From Elusimicrobiota bacterium (GTDB taxonomy: Bacteria > Elusimicrobiota > Elusimicrobia > O2-12-FULL-59-9): DNA of 10,283 nt. Where the stretch lies: contig JACQRQ010000057.1 of NCBI GenBank assembly GCA_016206405.1, positions 1 to 10,283 of the forward strand, read 5' to 3'. The notes under the pieces were generated by a model. It was not told the origin of the DNA, did not search any database, and was given only the letters and a program-made list of their open reading frames with translations. The position numbers and the translations under genes are program-made. This document shows positions 1-5,994 of the stretch, piece after piece (within the stretch, counting starts at the first letter, position 1; every line of letters starts with the position of its first letter).

Positions 1-1
1 G

Positions 2-604
2 CTCGCGCCTCCGGCGCAACCGGGTCCCCGGATCTCTGCGCAGGCGGACGCCGCGCCCGCCCCCGACAAACCCCTGCCGGCGCCCCAAGCCTCTCCCTCC
101 GTCCTCAAACCGGCCAAAGCCGTGACGGCCAATGAGGCGGAAATTCCTCTTCCAAAAAAGACCCGTTTTTTCCGGGAACTTAAAGCCAAGGAGGACTTTA
201 ACCCGGTGATGAGCGCCTCACGAAAAACCTCCGCTCCGCCGCCGCCTCCCGCGCAGGGGGCCTCCGCAAGCGCCTCCGGGCTGGGATTGGAAGCCGTCGC
301 CGCAAACCTTCCAAATTTTCCCTTTCCATGGTACCTGGCGCGCGTGCGCTCCAATCTCTTCACCCAGTGGGCGCAAAAGAATCAAAACCTTCCCCTGGAA
401 TGCCTGATCTCCTTCGTGATCGGGCGCGACGGCAGCATCTCCCGCGTCAAGGTCAAGCGTTCCTCCGGCAACCGCTACTTCGACTACGACGCCGTGAGTT
501 CCGTGGAGCAGTCGGCCCCTTTTCCTCCGCTGCCCGAGGCGCTGCCGGACCCGGACCTGCGGGTGCACGTCAACTTCAAAGCCCTGTCCCGCTCCTCGTC
601 TTGA
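2..604 (+). CDS. TonB/TolA-like C-terminal domain protein (5' end outside window)
   Basis: The frame is open from the first bases to a TGA at 602-604, so the true start lies upstream; the GTG at 122 is only an internal candidate. The visible first 120 or so residues are rich in Pro and Ala with scattered Lys, like the periplasm-spanning linker of TonB or TolA. The last 95 residues (from about 'WYLARVRSNLFTQW', near nt 330) match the TonB C-terminal fold: an amphipathic first helix, then 'SFVIGRDGSISRVKV', 'SSGNRYFDYDAV' and 'PFPPLPEALPD', ending in an 'LRVHVNF' strand. Family knowledge: such proteins anchor in the inner membrane and carry energy to, or contact, outer-membrane partners; many TolA-like versions work in envelope integrity. 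The N-terminal membrane anchor is not visible here. The next gene starts 2 nt after the stop, suggesting translational coupling. TonB versus TolA function cannot be decided. Confidence 0.8.
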   Translation, partial: LAPPAQPGPRISAQADAAPAPDKPLPAPQASPSVLKPAKAVTANEAEIPLPKKTRFFRELKAKEDFNPVMSASRKTSAPPPPPAQGASASASGLGLEAVAANLPNFPFPWYLARVRSNLFTQWAQKNQNLPLECLISFVIGRDGSISRVKVKRSSGNRYFDYDAVSSVEQSAPFPPLPEALPDPDLRVHVNFKALSRSSS

Positions 605-606
605 TC

Positions 607-1386
607 ATGCCGCCGTCCAAGGCCTCGTCCATCGCGGCTCTCGCTCTGGGCTTTCTCTTATTGGACGCGCCGCCGGCGCGGAGCGGAGATCCCGCCGGCC
701 TGCCGGAAAATTTCGAGCTTCTCGGAAATTCCAAATCCACAAAAGAGCAGGTTTTTTTGTGGAAGCCCCTGACGTTTAAAAAAATCCCGAAACGCACGCG
801 CTATGCATTCGGCGAAACCGCCGCCGGCCCCGTGGTGCGGGCGGAGAGCGAAAGCTCGGCCGGAGGGCTTTACCGGAAAATAGACGCCGATCCCCGCGAA
901 TTTCCCGTGCTGCGCTGGAAATGGCGGGTTGAGAAGCCGCTTGAAATCGAGGATGAGAAGTCCAAAGAGGGGGACGATTTTATCGCCAGAATCTACGTGA
1001 CCTTCAGGTACGATCCCAACGACGCCGGCCTGGCCACGCGCTTTAAATACGGCTTGATTAAAAGGCTTTACGGCGAGTACCCTCCGGAGGCGGCCATCAA
1101 CTATGTTTGGGCGAGCCGCGAGCCCAAGGAAAGCCGCTGGGAAAACCCGTACGCTTCCCAGGCAATGATGCTCGCCGTCCAGTCCGGGGCCGAAAACGCG
1201 GACCGATGGGTTTCGGAGGAAAGAAACGTCTACGACGACTACCGGAATCTCTTCGGCAAGGAGCCTCCGCCCATTTCCGGAGTCGCCGTCATGACCGACA
1301 CCGACAACACGGGCCAGACAGGCCGGGCCTGGTACGCGCAGATCGGGCTCTTCAAGCCCGGCTCCCCCGCGGAGAGCGATGAGTAA
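607..1386 (+). CDS. Secreted DUF3047 domain protein
   Basis: A 259-residue protein. I chose ATG 607 over the upstream in-frame start because that extension overlaps the TonB-like gene in another frame, and because 607 opens directly onto a Sec signal peptide (MPPSKASSIAALALGFLLL, likely cleaved after the 'PPARS' region near residue 26). The body carries the conserved pattern of DUF3047: 'LRWKWRV' with a following 'DDFIARIYVTF', 'AINYVWASR', 'AVQSG', 'WVSEERNVYDDYRNLFG' and 'AVMTDTDNTGQTGRAWY'. The family is usually periplasmic, about 220-260 residues, with a beta-rich fold and no established biochemical role; the DTDNT segment near the C terminus is the most conserved part. It sits 2 nt behind the TonB-like gene and its stop overlaps the DUF971 start by 8 nt, so the three are probably co-translated. 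An envelope role is inferred from the signal peptide and neighbour only. Confidence 0.85.
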   Translation: MPPSKASSIAALALGFLLLDAPPARSGDPAGLPENFELLGNSKSTKEQVFLWKPLTFKKIPKRTRYAFGETAAGPVVRAESESSAGGLYRKIDADPREFPVLRWKWRVEKPLEIEDEKSKEGDDFIARIYVTFRYDPNDAGLATRFKYGLIKRLYGEYPPEAAINYVWASREPKESRWENPYASQAMMLAVQSGAENADRWVSEERNVYDDYRNLFGKEPPPISGVAVMTDTDNTGQTGRAWYAQIGLFKPGSPAESDE

Positions 1387-1714
1387 AACGACCGATCCAA
1401 GAGAGATCAAAAACATCCAGGATAAAGAGTTGGAGATCACCTGGGAGGACGGCCACGTCAGCCGCTACAGCTTTCAATACCTGCGCCAGCGCTGCGCCTG
1501 CGCCCTCTGCCAGCACGAGTGGACGGGGGAAAAACTGCTCGACGCCGCGCAGGTTCCCCAAGATCTTCAGATCCAGGAGGCCGCGCCGGTGGGAAATTAC
1601 GCGCTTCATTTCCGCTTTTCCGACGGCCACGCCACCGGCATTTATCCCTTCGAGAAACTCCGGGAACTGTGCCCTTGCGGCCCCTGTTCCAATCCGGCCG
1701 GCCATGCGCGGTAG
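1379..1714 (+). CDS. DUF971 (gamma-butyrobetaine hydroxylase-like N-terminal) protein with two CxCxxC motifs
   Basis: A 111-residue, probably cytoplasmic protein starting at ATG 1379 inside the last codons of the DUF3047 gene (8-nt overlap). It matches the DUF971/GBBH-like N-terminal domain: 'ELEITWEDGHVSRYSFQYLR' near the N terminus and 'FRFSDGHATGIYPFEKLREL' near the C terminus. Two similar cysteine clusters follow the two related 'Y/F-x-x-LR' segments: C39-x-C41-x2-C44 and C98-x-C100-x2-C103, probably a metal (Zn or Fe-S) site. The family's stand-alone bacterial members have no firmly established function; some are found near Mrp/ApbC-type Fe-S assembly genes, but no such gene is visible here. 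It ends with TAG, which matters for judging the TAG in the next gene. Family assignment is strong; function is unknown. Confidence 0.85.
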   Translation: MSKTTDPREIKNIQDKELEITWEDGHVSRYSFQYLRQRCACALCQHEWTGEKLLDAAQVPQDLQIQEAAPVGNYALHFRFSDGHATGIYPFEKLRELCPCGPCSNPAGHAR

Positions 1715-1874
1715 GCCTGGCATTTCCCGCCGCTCCCAAAAATCCATCGCCTTCCGGGGTAGGCCCATGGGCCCATCCAAGCCTGGGCACTTTGCCGCCG
1801 GGGGCGTGGGCCCAAAGCCTCATGCGCTCCGGCGCTCGTTGTAATATGATAGTCCGAAGGGCTAGTCCCGCTCT
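1715..1874 (+). other. Intergenic region with TGGGCCCA palindromes
   Basis: This 160-nt gap separates the DUF971 gene from the assembly-ATPase gene. It contains a perfect 12-nt palindrome GGCCCATGGGCC at 1762-1773 and two identical 8-nt palindromes TGGGCCCA at 1768-1775 and 1807-1814 (39 nt apart), plus a 5-bp hairpin option GCCCA/TGGGC at 1771-1775 and 1784-1788. There is no T-tract after any of these, so a classical intrinsic terminator is not supported. A promoter-like element lies at its 3' end. No convincing ORF. Confidence 0.5.
1842..1850 (+). promoter_or_regulatory. Possible -10 element upstream of the assembly-ATPase gene
   Basis: TAATATGAT at 1842-1850 stands out as AT-rich in GC-rich DNA and offers TAATAT or TATGAT as a -10 hexamer, about 25-30 nt ahead of the ATG at 1875. 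No good -35 hexamer is found 16-18 nt upstream, so the call rests on the -10 alone. An AAGGG at about 1857-1861 is a weak, distant ribosome binding site. Confidence 0.35.
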
Positions 1875-3578
1875 ATGGTGGATATTTCGCTAAACAAACT
1901 CAACCGGCTGGGCCAGACTTTGCGCAGGCTCAACGTCTTGACGGAGGAGAACCTCCAGCGGGTGCTCGACGAGCAAAAGATCACCCGCAAGCCGCTGACG
2001 GCCATTTTGCTGGAGCGCGGCTACGCGACCGAAGAGCTTTTGGCCAAGGTGCTGGGGGCCCAATCGAAAATCCCTTTTACCGACGACCCCGCCGCTTTGG
2101 CGCGGCCCGAGGCCGTCAAGCTTCTGCCTGAATCCCTGGCAAGAAAAGCCCTGGCCATTCCTCTCTATCCCTCTGAAAAAGGGTTGGCGGTGGCCATGGC
2201 CGACCCCTTCAATCTGGTCCATATCGACGACATCAGCTACGCCGCGAATTGCCGCATCCTGCCCGTGATCGCCCCCAAAGGCAAGATTCTGGCGGCGATA
2301 GCGAAGCACTACGGAAGCGTGGACACCCTCTCCGAACTCATTGAAGGCATCGAAATGGACCACGTCGAGGTGGTCGGACGGGAAGCCACCGTCGATTTGG
2401 AAAAAATTCTAGAAAATGATATCGACGCCCCGGTGGTCAAATTGGTCAATTTGCTCGTGCTTGAGGCGGTCCGCCAGCATGCCAGCGACGTCCACCTGGA
2501 CCCTACGCCCGATTATATGCGGGTTCGCTTCCGGGTTGACGGCGTTCTGAGGGATTTCATGTCCCCGCCGAAGCGGATGCACGCGGCCGTCTGCTCCCGC
2601 ATCAAAGTCATCGCGAATTTAAATATCGCCGAGCGCCGCGCGCCCCAGGACGGCCGGGCGCTCATCCGCACCCGCGACGGGCGCGAGGTGGACCTGCGCG
2701 TCAACATCGTCCCCACCATTTACGGCGAAAAAATAGGCATCCGGCTTTTGGAACAAGACGCCTCCAGGCTCAACATCCGCAAACTGGGCATGGACGAGGC
2801 CACGCTTTCGCGCTATATGGAGCTGATCCACCGCCCCAGCGGCATGGTCCTGGTCGTGGGCCCCACCGGCAGCGGAAAAACGACCGCGCTTTATTCGGCG
2901 TTAAAGGAACTCAACGACACCCACCGCCATATCATCACCATTGAGGACCCGGTCGAGTACCGGCTGGAAAACATCAATCAGATTCAAGTCAACGCCAGGG
3001 CGGGACTCAGCTTCGCCCAGGGCCTTCGCTCCATCCTGCGCCAGGACCCCAACGTGATTTAGGAGGGGGAAATCCGCGACAGCGAAACGGCGGAGGTGGC
3101 CGTAGAGGCGGCGCTGACGGGGCACCTGGTCCTGAGCACTGCCCACAGCACGGATGCCGCGCACACCATCGCCCGGTTGATCACTTTGGGAGTCAACGCC
3201 CACCTGGCCGCCTCGGCCTTGTCGGGCATCGTCTCGGCGCGTCTCATCCGCCGCCTGTGCGAACGCTGCCGCCGGCCCTACGAGGCGGGCGCCGACGTCG
3301 TCAAGCAGCTCGGAACGCCGGTGACCGGGCATCTTTATGAGGTGGTGGGCTGCGACCATTGCCGCCAGACCGGCTATTTGGGACGCATCGGAATATTTGA
3401 GCTGGCGACGCTGGACCCGTCTTTGCAGGAAATTATCCAATCCGACGCTTCCGTTCCCCAAATTCAAACCGCTTTGTCCAAGATGGACATCCAGACGCTG
3501 TGGAAAGACGGCCTTTCAAAGGTGCTCGCGGGCGAGACCACCGTGGACGAGTTGATGCGCGTCACCCGCGACGGCTGA
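1875..3578 (+). pseudogene. GspE/PilB-type secretion/pilus assembly ATPase, interrupted by an in-frame TAG
   Basis: A 567-codon gene plus stop, close to the normal GspE/PilB length, but codon 396 (3060-3062) is TAG. The first part has an N-terminal GspE/MshE-type domain (about residues 1-140), a linker, then 'HASDVHLDP' and 'RVRFRVDGVL' of the N2 domain, Walker A GPTGSGKTT at 329-337 and the Asp box 'TIEDPVEYR'. It then runs into 'LRQDPNVI' and stops exactly where Walker B continues. After the stop the same frame reads EGEIRDSETA, the His box 'LSTAHSTDA', and a zinc tetracysteine site (C462-x2-C465 and C493-x2-C496), and ends at TGA 3576-3578. Without readthrough, the product lacks Walker B, the His box and the zinc site and should be inactive. 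Family role: cytoplasmic hexameric ATPase powering type II secretion or type IV pilus assembly. No other secretion gene is nearby, so GspE and PilB cannot be separated. The intact downstream frame implies a recent mutation, sequencing error or suppression. Confidence 0.85.
3060..3062 (+). other. In-frame TAG inside the Walker B segment
   Basis: The codons run GTG ATT TAG GAG GGG GAA ATC CGC GAC. Homologues normally have a hydrophobic residue (Met or Leu) here, as in 'NVIMVGEIRD'. TTG to TAG is a single-base change. The TAG overlaps AGGAGG (3061-3066), a good Shine-Dalgarno core, but no ATG, GTG or TTG lies 4-13 nt downstream; the nearest in-frame start-type codon is GTG 3096, too far away for normal re-initiation. 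Confidence 0.85.
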
Positions 3579-3603
3579 GCGGCGGGGAGCGCGGGAGAGA
3601 AGA

Positions 3604-4260
3604 ATGACACGATTTGAAATTTGTGAGCGGCGGCCGGCGGCCGCCCTCGCCGTTTTTCTGCTGGCCTGCTCCTTGGGCGCGGGCGCCCTTCGCGCCGCAG
3701 ATCCCGAACAGGAGTCCCATGCTGCGAGCCTGTTTTTCGACGGAGCTTCGGCGCTGGGCGCAGGCGAGGCTCCCGCCGTCCGCGCGGCCGCACAAGACCT
3801 GACGCTGGCCAAAGCCGTTGAAGCCTCCTCCATGAAGCAGGACTCTCAATCCGGCAAACAAGAGACTCCGTCCGCGCCCGCTCCCCAAAGAAAGGGCTTT
3901 TTCACGGTCTGGCACGACACGTGGGATGACGACATGGAAGAGTTCGACCGCTGGAGCGATCCCGTCATGGAAGTGCTAGATGAGCCCATCCGCAAAGCCT
4001 ACGTCCCCTTGATGACGGCCGGCGGCGCCGCGGCCGCGCCTTTCATCGTCGGGGCCTCCGGCGCGCTTCCCCTGTTTCTGGCCGTGGGCGCGGGCGTCCT
4101 ATGCGGCTTCGCCGCCGCCTTCGTCCTCCCGTTCGTCCTCAAATACGCGGCGCTGTGGGTCGGTTGGTTCGCCGGATTGTTCCATGGCGGCGCCAAGGCC
4201 GTCGCCTCACGTTTTGAGAAGCCCACACGCAAGCCCAAAATCCCCATCGTCGTCATGTGA
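3604..4260 (+). CDS. Unknown exported/membrane protein
   Basis: A 218-residue protein that I do not recognise. GGGAG at 3593-3597 sits 6 nt ahead of ATG 3604 and supports this start. Residues 1-31 look like a signal peptide (charged start, hydrophobic AAALAVFLLA, possible cleavage after 'ALRA'); 'LLAC' at 19-22 could alternatively be a weak lipobox. Residues 32-97 are low-complexity Ala/Ser/Gln/Lys-rich and probably disordered. A conserved-looking acidic/aromatic stretch (residues 98-125, WHDTWDDDMEEFDRW) precedes a hydrophobic block (about 133-195) rich in Ala, Gly, Phe and Val that can hold two or three membrane spans. The tail is basic (RFEKPTRKPK). It begins 25 nt after the assembly-ATPase gene, so the two are probably co-transcribed, but no link to secretion is shown. 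Codon use looks normal for the region, which supports a real gene. Confidence 0.65.
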   Translation: MTRFEICERRPAAALAVFLLACSLGAGALRAADPEQESHAASLFFDGASALGAGEAPAVRAAAQDLTLAKAVEASSMKQDSQSGKQETPSAPAPQRKGFFTVWHDTWDDDMEEFDRWSDPVMEVLDEPIRKAYVPLMTAGGAAAAPFIVGASGALPLFLAVGAGVLCGFAAAFVLPFVLKYAALWVGWFAGLFHGGAKAVASRFEKPTRKPKIPIVVM

Positions 4261-4588
4261 TCAAAGACGTGCCCGCTTCAACGAGGAGCAAGGGCACACG
4301 GCCCTGGTGCGCAAGCTGGGACTCCACAAGGGAGCCGCCATCGCCGTGACCCTCAACGAGCGCCTGGATTATTTCGGGCAAAGCATCAACATCGCCGCGC
4401 GGGTTCAGAATCTGGCGGCTGCCGAAGAAATTTACTTCACCCGCAGCATCCATGATTACCCCGGAGTGCGGGAGCTTCTCAAAGATTTGGCCGTGAGCCC
4501 CGGAACGGCCCAACTCACAGGTCTCCAGCAGGAGATTGAAGTCTACAAGGTCGCGGGCGCGCCTTCCCTCGCGGCGCCCGCCCGCTGA
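4259..4588 (+). pseudogene. 5'-truncated class III adenylate/guanylate cyclase remnant
   Basis: Only the C-terminal half of a class III nucleotidyl cyclase domain is present. From about nt 4265 the frame reads 'RRARFNEEQG', 'RKLGLHKGAAIAVTLNERLDYFGQSINIAARVQ', shortened here to its key parts: LGLHKG, the substrate-side Asp in LDYFG and the transition-state Asn/Arg in NIAAR. It then goes on to 'AEEIYFTRSI' and the usual final strand 'EVYKV'. The first half of the domain, with the metal-binding Asp residues, and any sensor, HAMP or membrane part are missing. Upstream the frame only runs through the preceding gene in another register to about 4184, without cyclase similarity. Possible internal starts (for example GTG 4307) would give a non-catalytic peptide. 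The homology begins almost exactly at the stop of the preceding gene (TGA 4258-4260), suggesting a deletion or rearrangement joint. The stop is TGA at 4586-4588. Confidence 0.75.
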
Positions 4589-4685
4589 ATTTTCCCGCCC
4601 CGCCAATAAAATAACAGCCCGAAGCCGGCCGCGGCCTCTGTGCCCGCGCAGTCGGTTGAGGTTCAAGCCGACCCCGGAAAATCAG

Positions 4686-5789
4686 TTATTTCGGTCCGGC
4701 TTCGGCGTAGGCGCCGAGGATTTGGACTTCGTCGGCGATGTCGCCGAGTTGGTAGCGTTTGACGACGGAACGATCTTCTCCGGAGCCCCAGCTCAAAGAC
4801 ACGGCGGCGGTCCCGGCATCGTCTCCAAAAAACTTTTTTACGAAATCCTTCGAGCGGGCGTCCTTCTCCGGCTGTTTGAGCCAAAGCACCCGCCATTCCG
4901 CCGGGTTCCAATTTCCCGCGACCTGAGCGGCCCGCTCGGCCAGATCTTCCGCCGCTTTCTCTTTCCCGGCGACGGCGCGCATCACCAAAAATGTGGTCTT
5001 CGGCTCATCCAACGCGTCCAGGCTGGTTTTTAGGTAGGCGGCCGAGCCTGCGTCTGCCCCGTATGCGGCGGCGAGCTTTTTGACCGCGGCCGCGACCTTC
5101 TCCACGGCGACGCCGTAGGCGTCGATGACGGCGCGCGAATTGTCCATCAACGGCTTGTAGGTCGATTCGAAGTTGGGCACCTCCACGTCTCCCGACATGC
5201 CGGAGATCTGCTGCACGAAGCGCGCGTGGGTTTCCTGAAGGCGAATCGTGTCGTCGATCAATTGCAGGGCCTGGATGTTAAGCCCCAAGGCCAAGCCTTC
5301 GAAAGCTGCCCGCTCTTTGTCGCCGTAGGCCGGCTCTTTGGATTGCGCGATGAGCTCATCCAGGACGGTCTTCGCGTATTGGCTGGAATTTCCAAGCGCC
5401 TCCACGGCTTTGCCGTGGTAGCCGAACAGGTCCTTGGCGTGATAGGCCACGACCGGAATGAAAGTGTATTCGCGGCTGAAGCAGGTGCCGTCGGGACCCG
5501 GCCATCTGCACGTGGGCCCGGGAGCCCGCTTGTAGGTGACGAAACCGATGGGGCGGGCGGCCGTCTCCTGCAGGGAAGCGAGTTGAATCTGCGTCTGCAG
5601 CAGCCCCAGCTTGTTGATCGCTTGGCGCAAGCGCGACCCGTTGGTGGCCTCGGCCAGGATCGCTTGGCCCCCGGCTTCCAGCGACGCCGCAAAATCGGCG
5701 TCCGAGATCGGCGTTTGGGCGCGCAGCGGGACCGCCGCCGCCAAAATTAGGATGCTAAGAATTTTTTTCAACGCGCTGGATATAATCAT
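4686..5789 (-). CDS. Unknown exported, largely helical protein
   Basis: A 367-residue protein of no family I can name. GGGAGA at 5801-5796 lies 6 nt before the ATG (5789-5787), supporting the start; the stop is TAA at 4688-4686. Residues 1-24 form a clear Sec signal peptide (KK, then ILSILILAAAVPL, cleavage likely LRA|QT). The mature part appears mostly alpha-helical, with Ala/Leu/Gln-rich stretches such as 'AINKLGLLQTQIQLASLQETAA' split across about residues 57-78, and helices around 'AVEKVAAAVKKLAAAYG'. Two cysteines (C94 and C103), in a short Pro/Gly-rich insert followed by 'FSREYTF', could form a disulfide in the periplasm. The end has a beta-type pattern ('AAVSLSWGSGEDRSVVKRYQLG'). It is a single gene in its orientation, divergent from recQ and convergent with the cyclase remnant. 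The coherent signal peptide, ribosome binding site and length support a real gene; function is open. Confidence 0.75.
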   Translation of the reverse strand: MIISSALKKILSILILAAAVPLRAQTPISDADFAASLEAGGQAILAEATNGSRLRQAINKLGLLQTQIQLASLQETAARPIGFVTYKRAPGPTCRWPGPDGTCFSREYTFIPVVAYHAKDLFGYHGKAVEALGNSSQYAKTVLDELIAQSKEPAYGDKERAAFEGLALGLNIQALQLIDDTIRLQETHARFVQQISGMSGDVEVPNFESTYKPLMDNSRAVIDAYGVAVEKVAAAVKKLAAAYGADAGSAAYLKTSLDALDEPKTTFLVMRAVAGKEKAAEDLAERAAQVAGNWNPAEWRVLWLKQPEKDARSKDFVKKFFGDDAGTAAVSLSWGSGEDRSVVKRYQLGDIADEVQILGAYAEAGPK

Positions 5790-5834
5790 GCAAGTTCTCC
5801 CTTCTTCACCGGAAATAGCTGCGCCTGAAATCCT

Positions 5835-5864
5835 ATTTTACCGAAACCGCCGCCGCGGCGGCAT
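5835..5864 (-). promoter_or_regulatory. Possible promoter of the minus-strand exported-protein gene, with embedded palindrome
   Basis: On the minus strand, ATGCCG (5864-5859) and TAAAAT (5840-5835) are 18 nt apart and would start transcription around 5828, giving a leader of about 38 nt with the GGGAGA ribosome binding site. The -35 match is weak. The spacer contains the perfect 14-nt palindrome GCCGCCGCGGCGGC at 5849-5862. Confidence 0.35.
5849..5862. repeat. Perfect 14-nt palindrome in the divergent intergenic region
   Basis: GCCGCCGCGGCGGC reads identically on both strands. It lies between the proposed -35 and -10 of the minus-strand gene and about 100 nt ahead of the recQ promoter. It could be an operator or a short hairpin, but GC-rich triplet-like sequence gives such palindromes by chance fairly easily. 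Confidence 0.45.
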
Positions 5865-5955
5865 GAGCCCTTTGGCCCGAAAAAGGGGGGTCTTTGGTCC
5901 TAGCGCGGTCTGGGCCTTCCGCGCGCCGCCTCTTGGCCGCGAAATGGCCGTCGGC

Positions 5956-5984
5956 TTGCCGCTGCGGCGCATTTCAAGTATAGT
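5956..5984 (+). promoter_or_regulatory. Sigma-70-type promoter of recQ, predicting a leaderless transcript
   Basis: TTGCCG at 5956-5961 and TATAGT at 5979-5984 are separated by 17 nt, the optimal spacing, with four of six matches to TTGACA and five of six to TATAAT. Transcription would begin near 5991, only about 4 nt before ATG 5995. No Shine-Dalgarno sequence precedes that ATG. Confidence 0.6.
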
Positions 5985-5994
5985 AATGTGCGCT

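Noticed and set aside
328..606. Upstream extension of the DUF3047 frame
   Set aside because: It overlaps the TonB-like gene in another frame, its translation is Arg/Gln-rich shadow sequence, and the signal peptide begins exactly at ATG 607.
3061..3096. Re-initiation of the second half of the assembly ATPase from AGGAGG at the TAG
   Set aside because: No ATG, GTG or TTG lies 4-13 nt downstream; the first in-frame candidate (GTG 3096) is about 29 nt away and would omit the EIRD motif.
4184..4588. Complete gene from ATG 4184 or a frameshift fusion with the preceding protein
   Set aside because: Residues before about 4259 show no cyclase similarity and merely shadow the preceding gene; no slippery sequence is seen at 4250-4260.
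4627..4636. Palindrome GGCCGCGGCC
   Set aside because: Short GC-only palindromes are expected by chance at this base composition and no T-run follows.
4652..4671. Hairpin TCGGTTGA/TCAAgCCGA in the convergent gap, considered as terminator or tRNA T-arm (GGTTCAAGCC)
   Set aside because: No T-tract follows on either strand, the stem has a bulge, and no acceptor, anticodon or D-arm pairing for a tRNA can be made around it.
5868..5887. CCCTTT/AAAGGG hairpin in the divergent region
   Set aside because: Only 6 bp with an 8-nt loop and no placement that suggests a terminator or riboswitch.
5611..5994. Longer N terminus for RecQ
   Set aside because: It overlaps the divergent minus-strand gene and the intergenic promoters, and RecQ homology starts just after ATG 5995.
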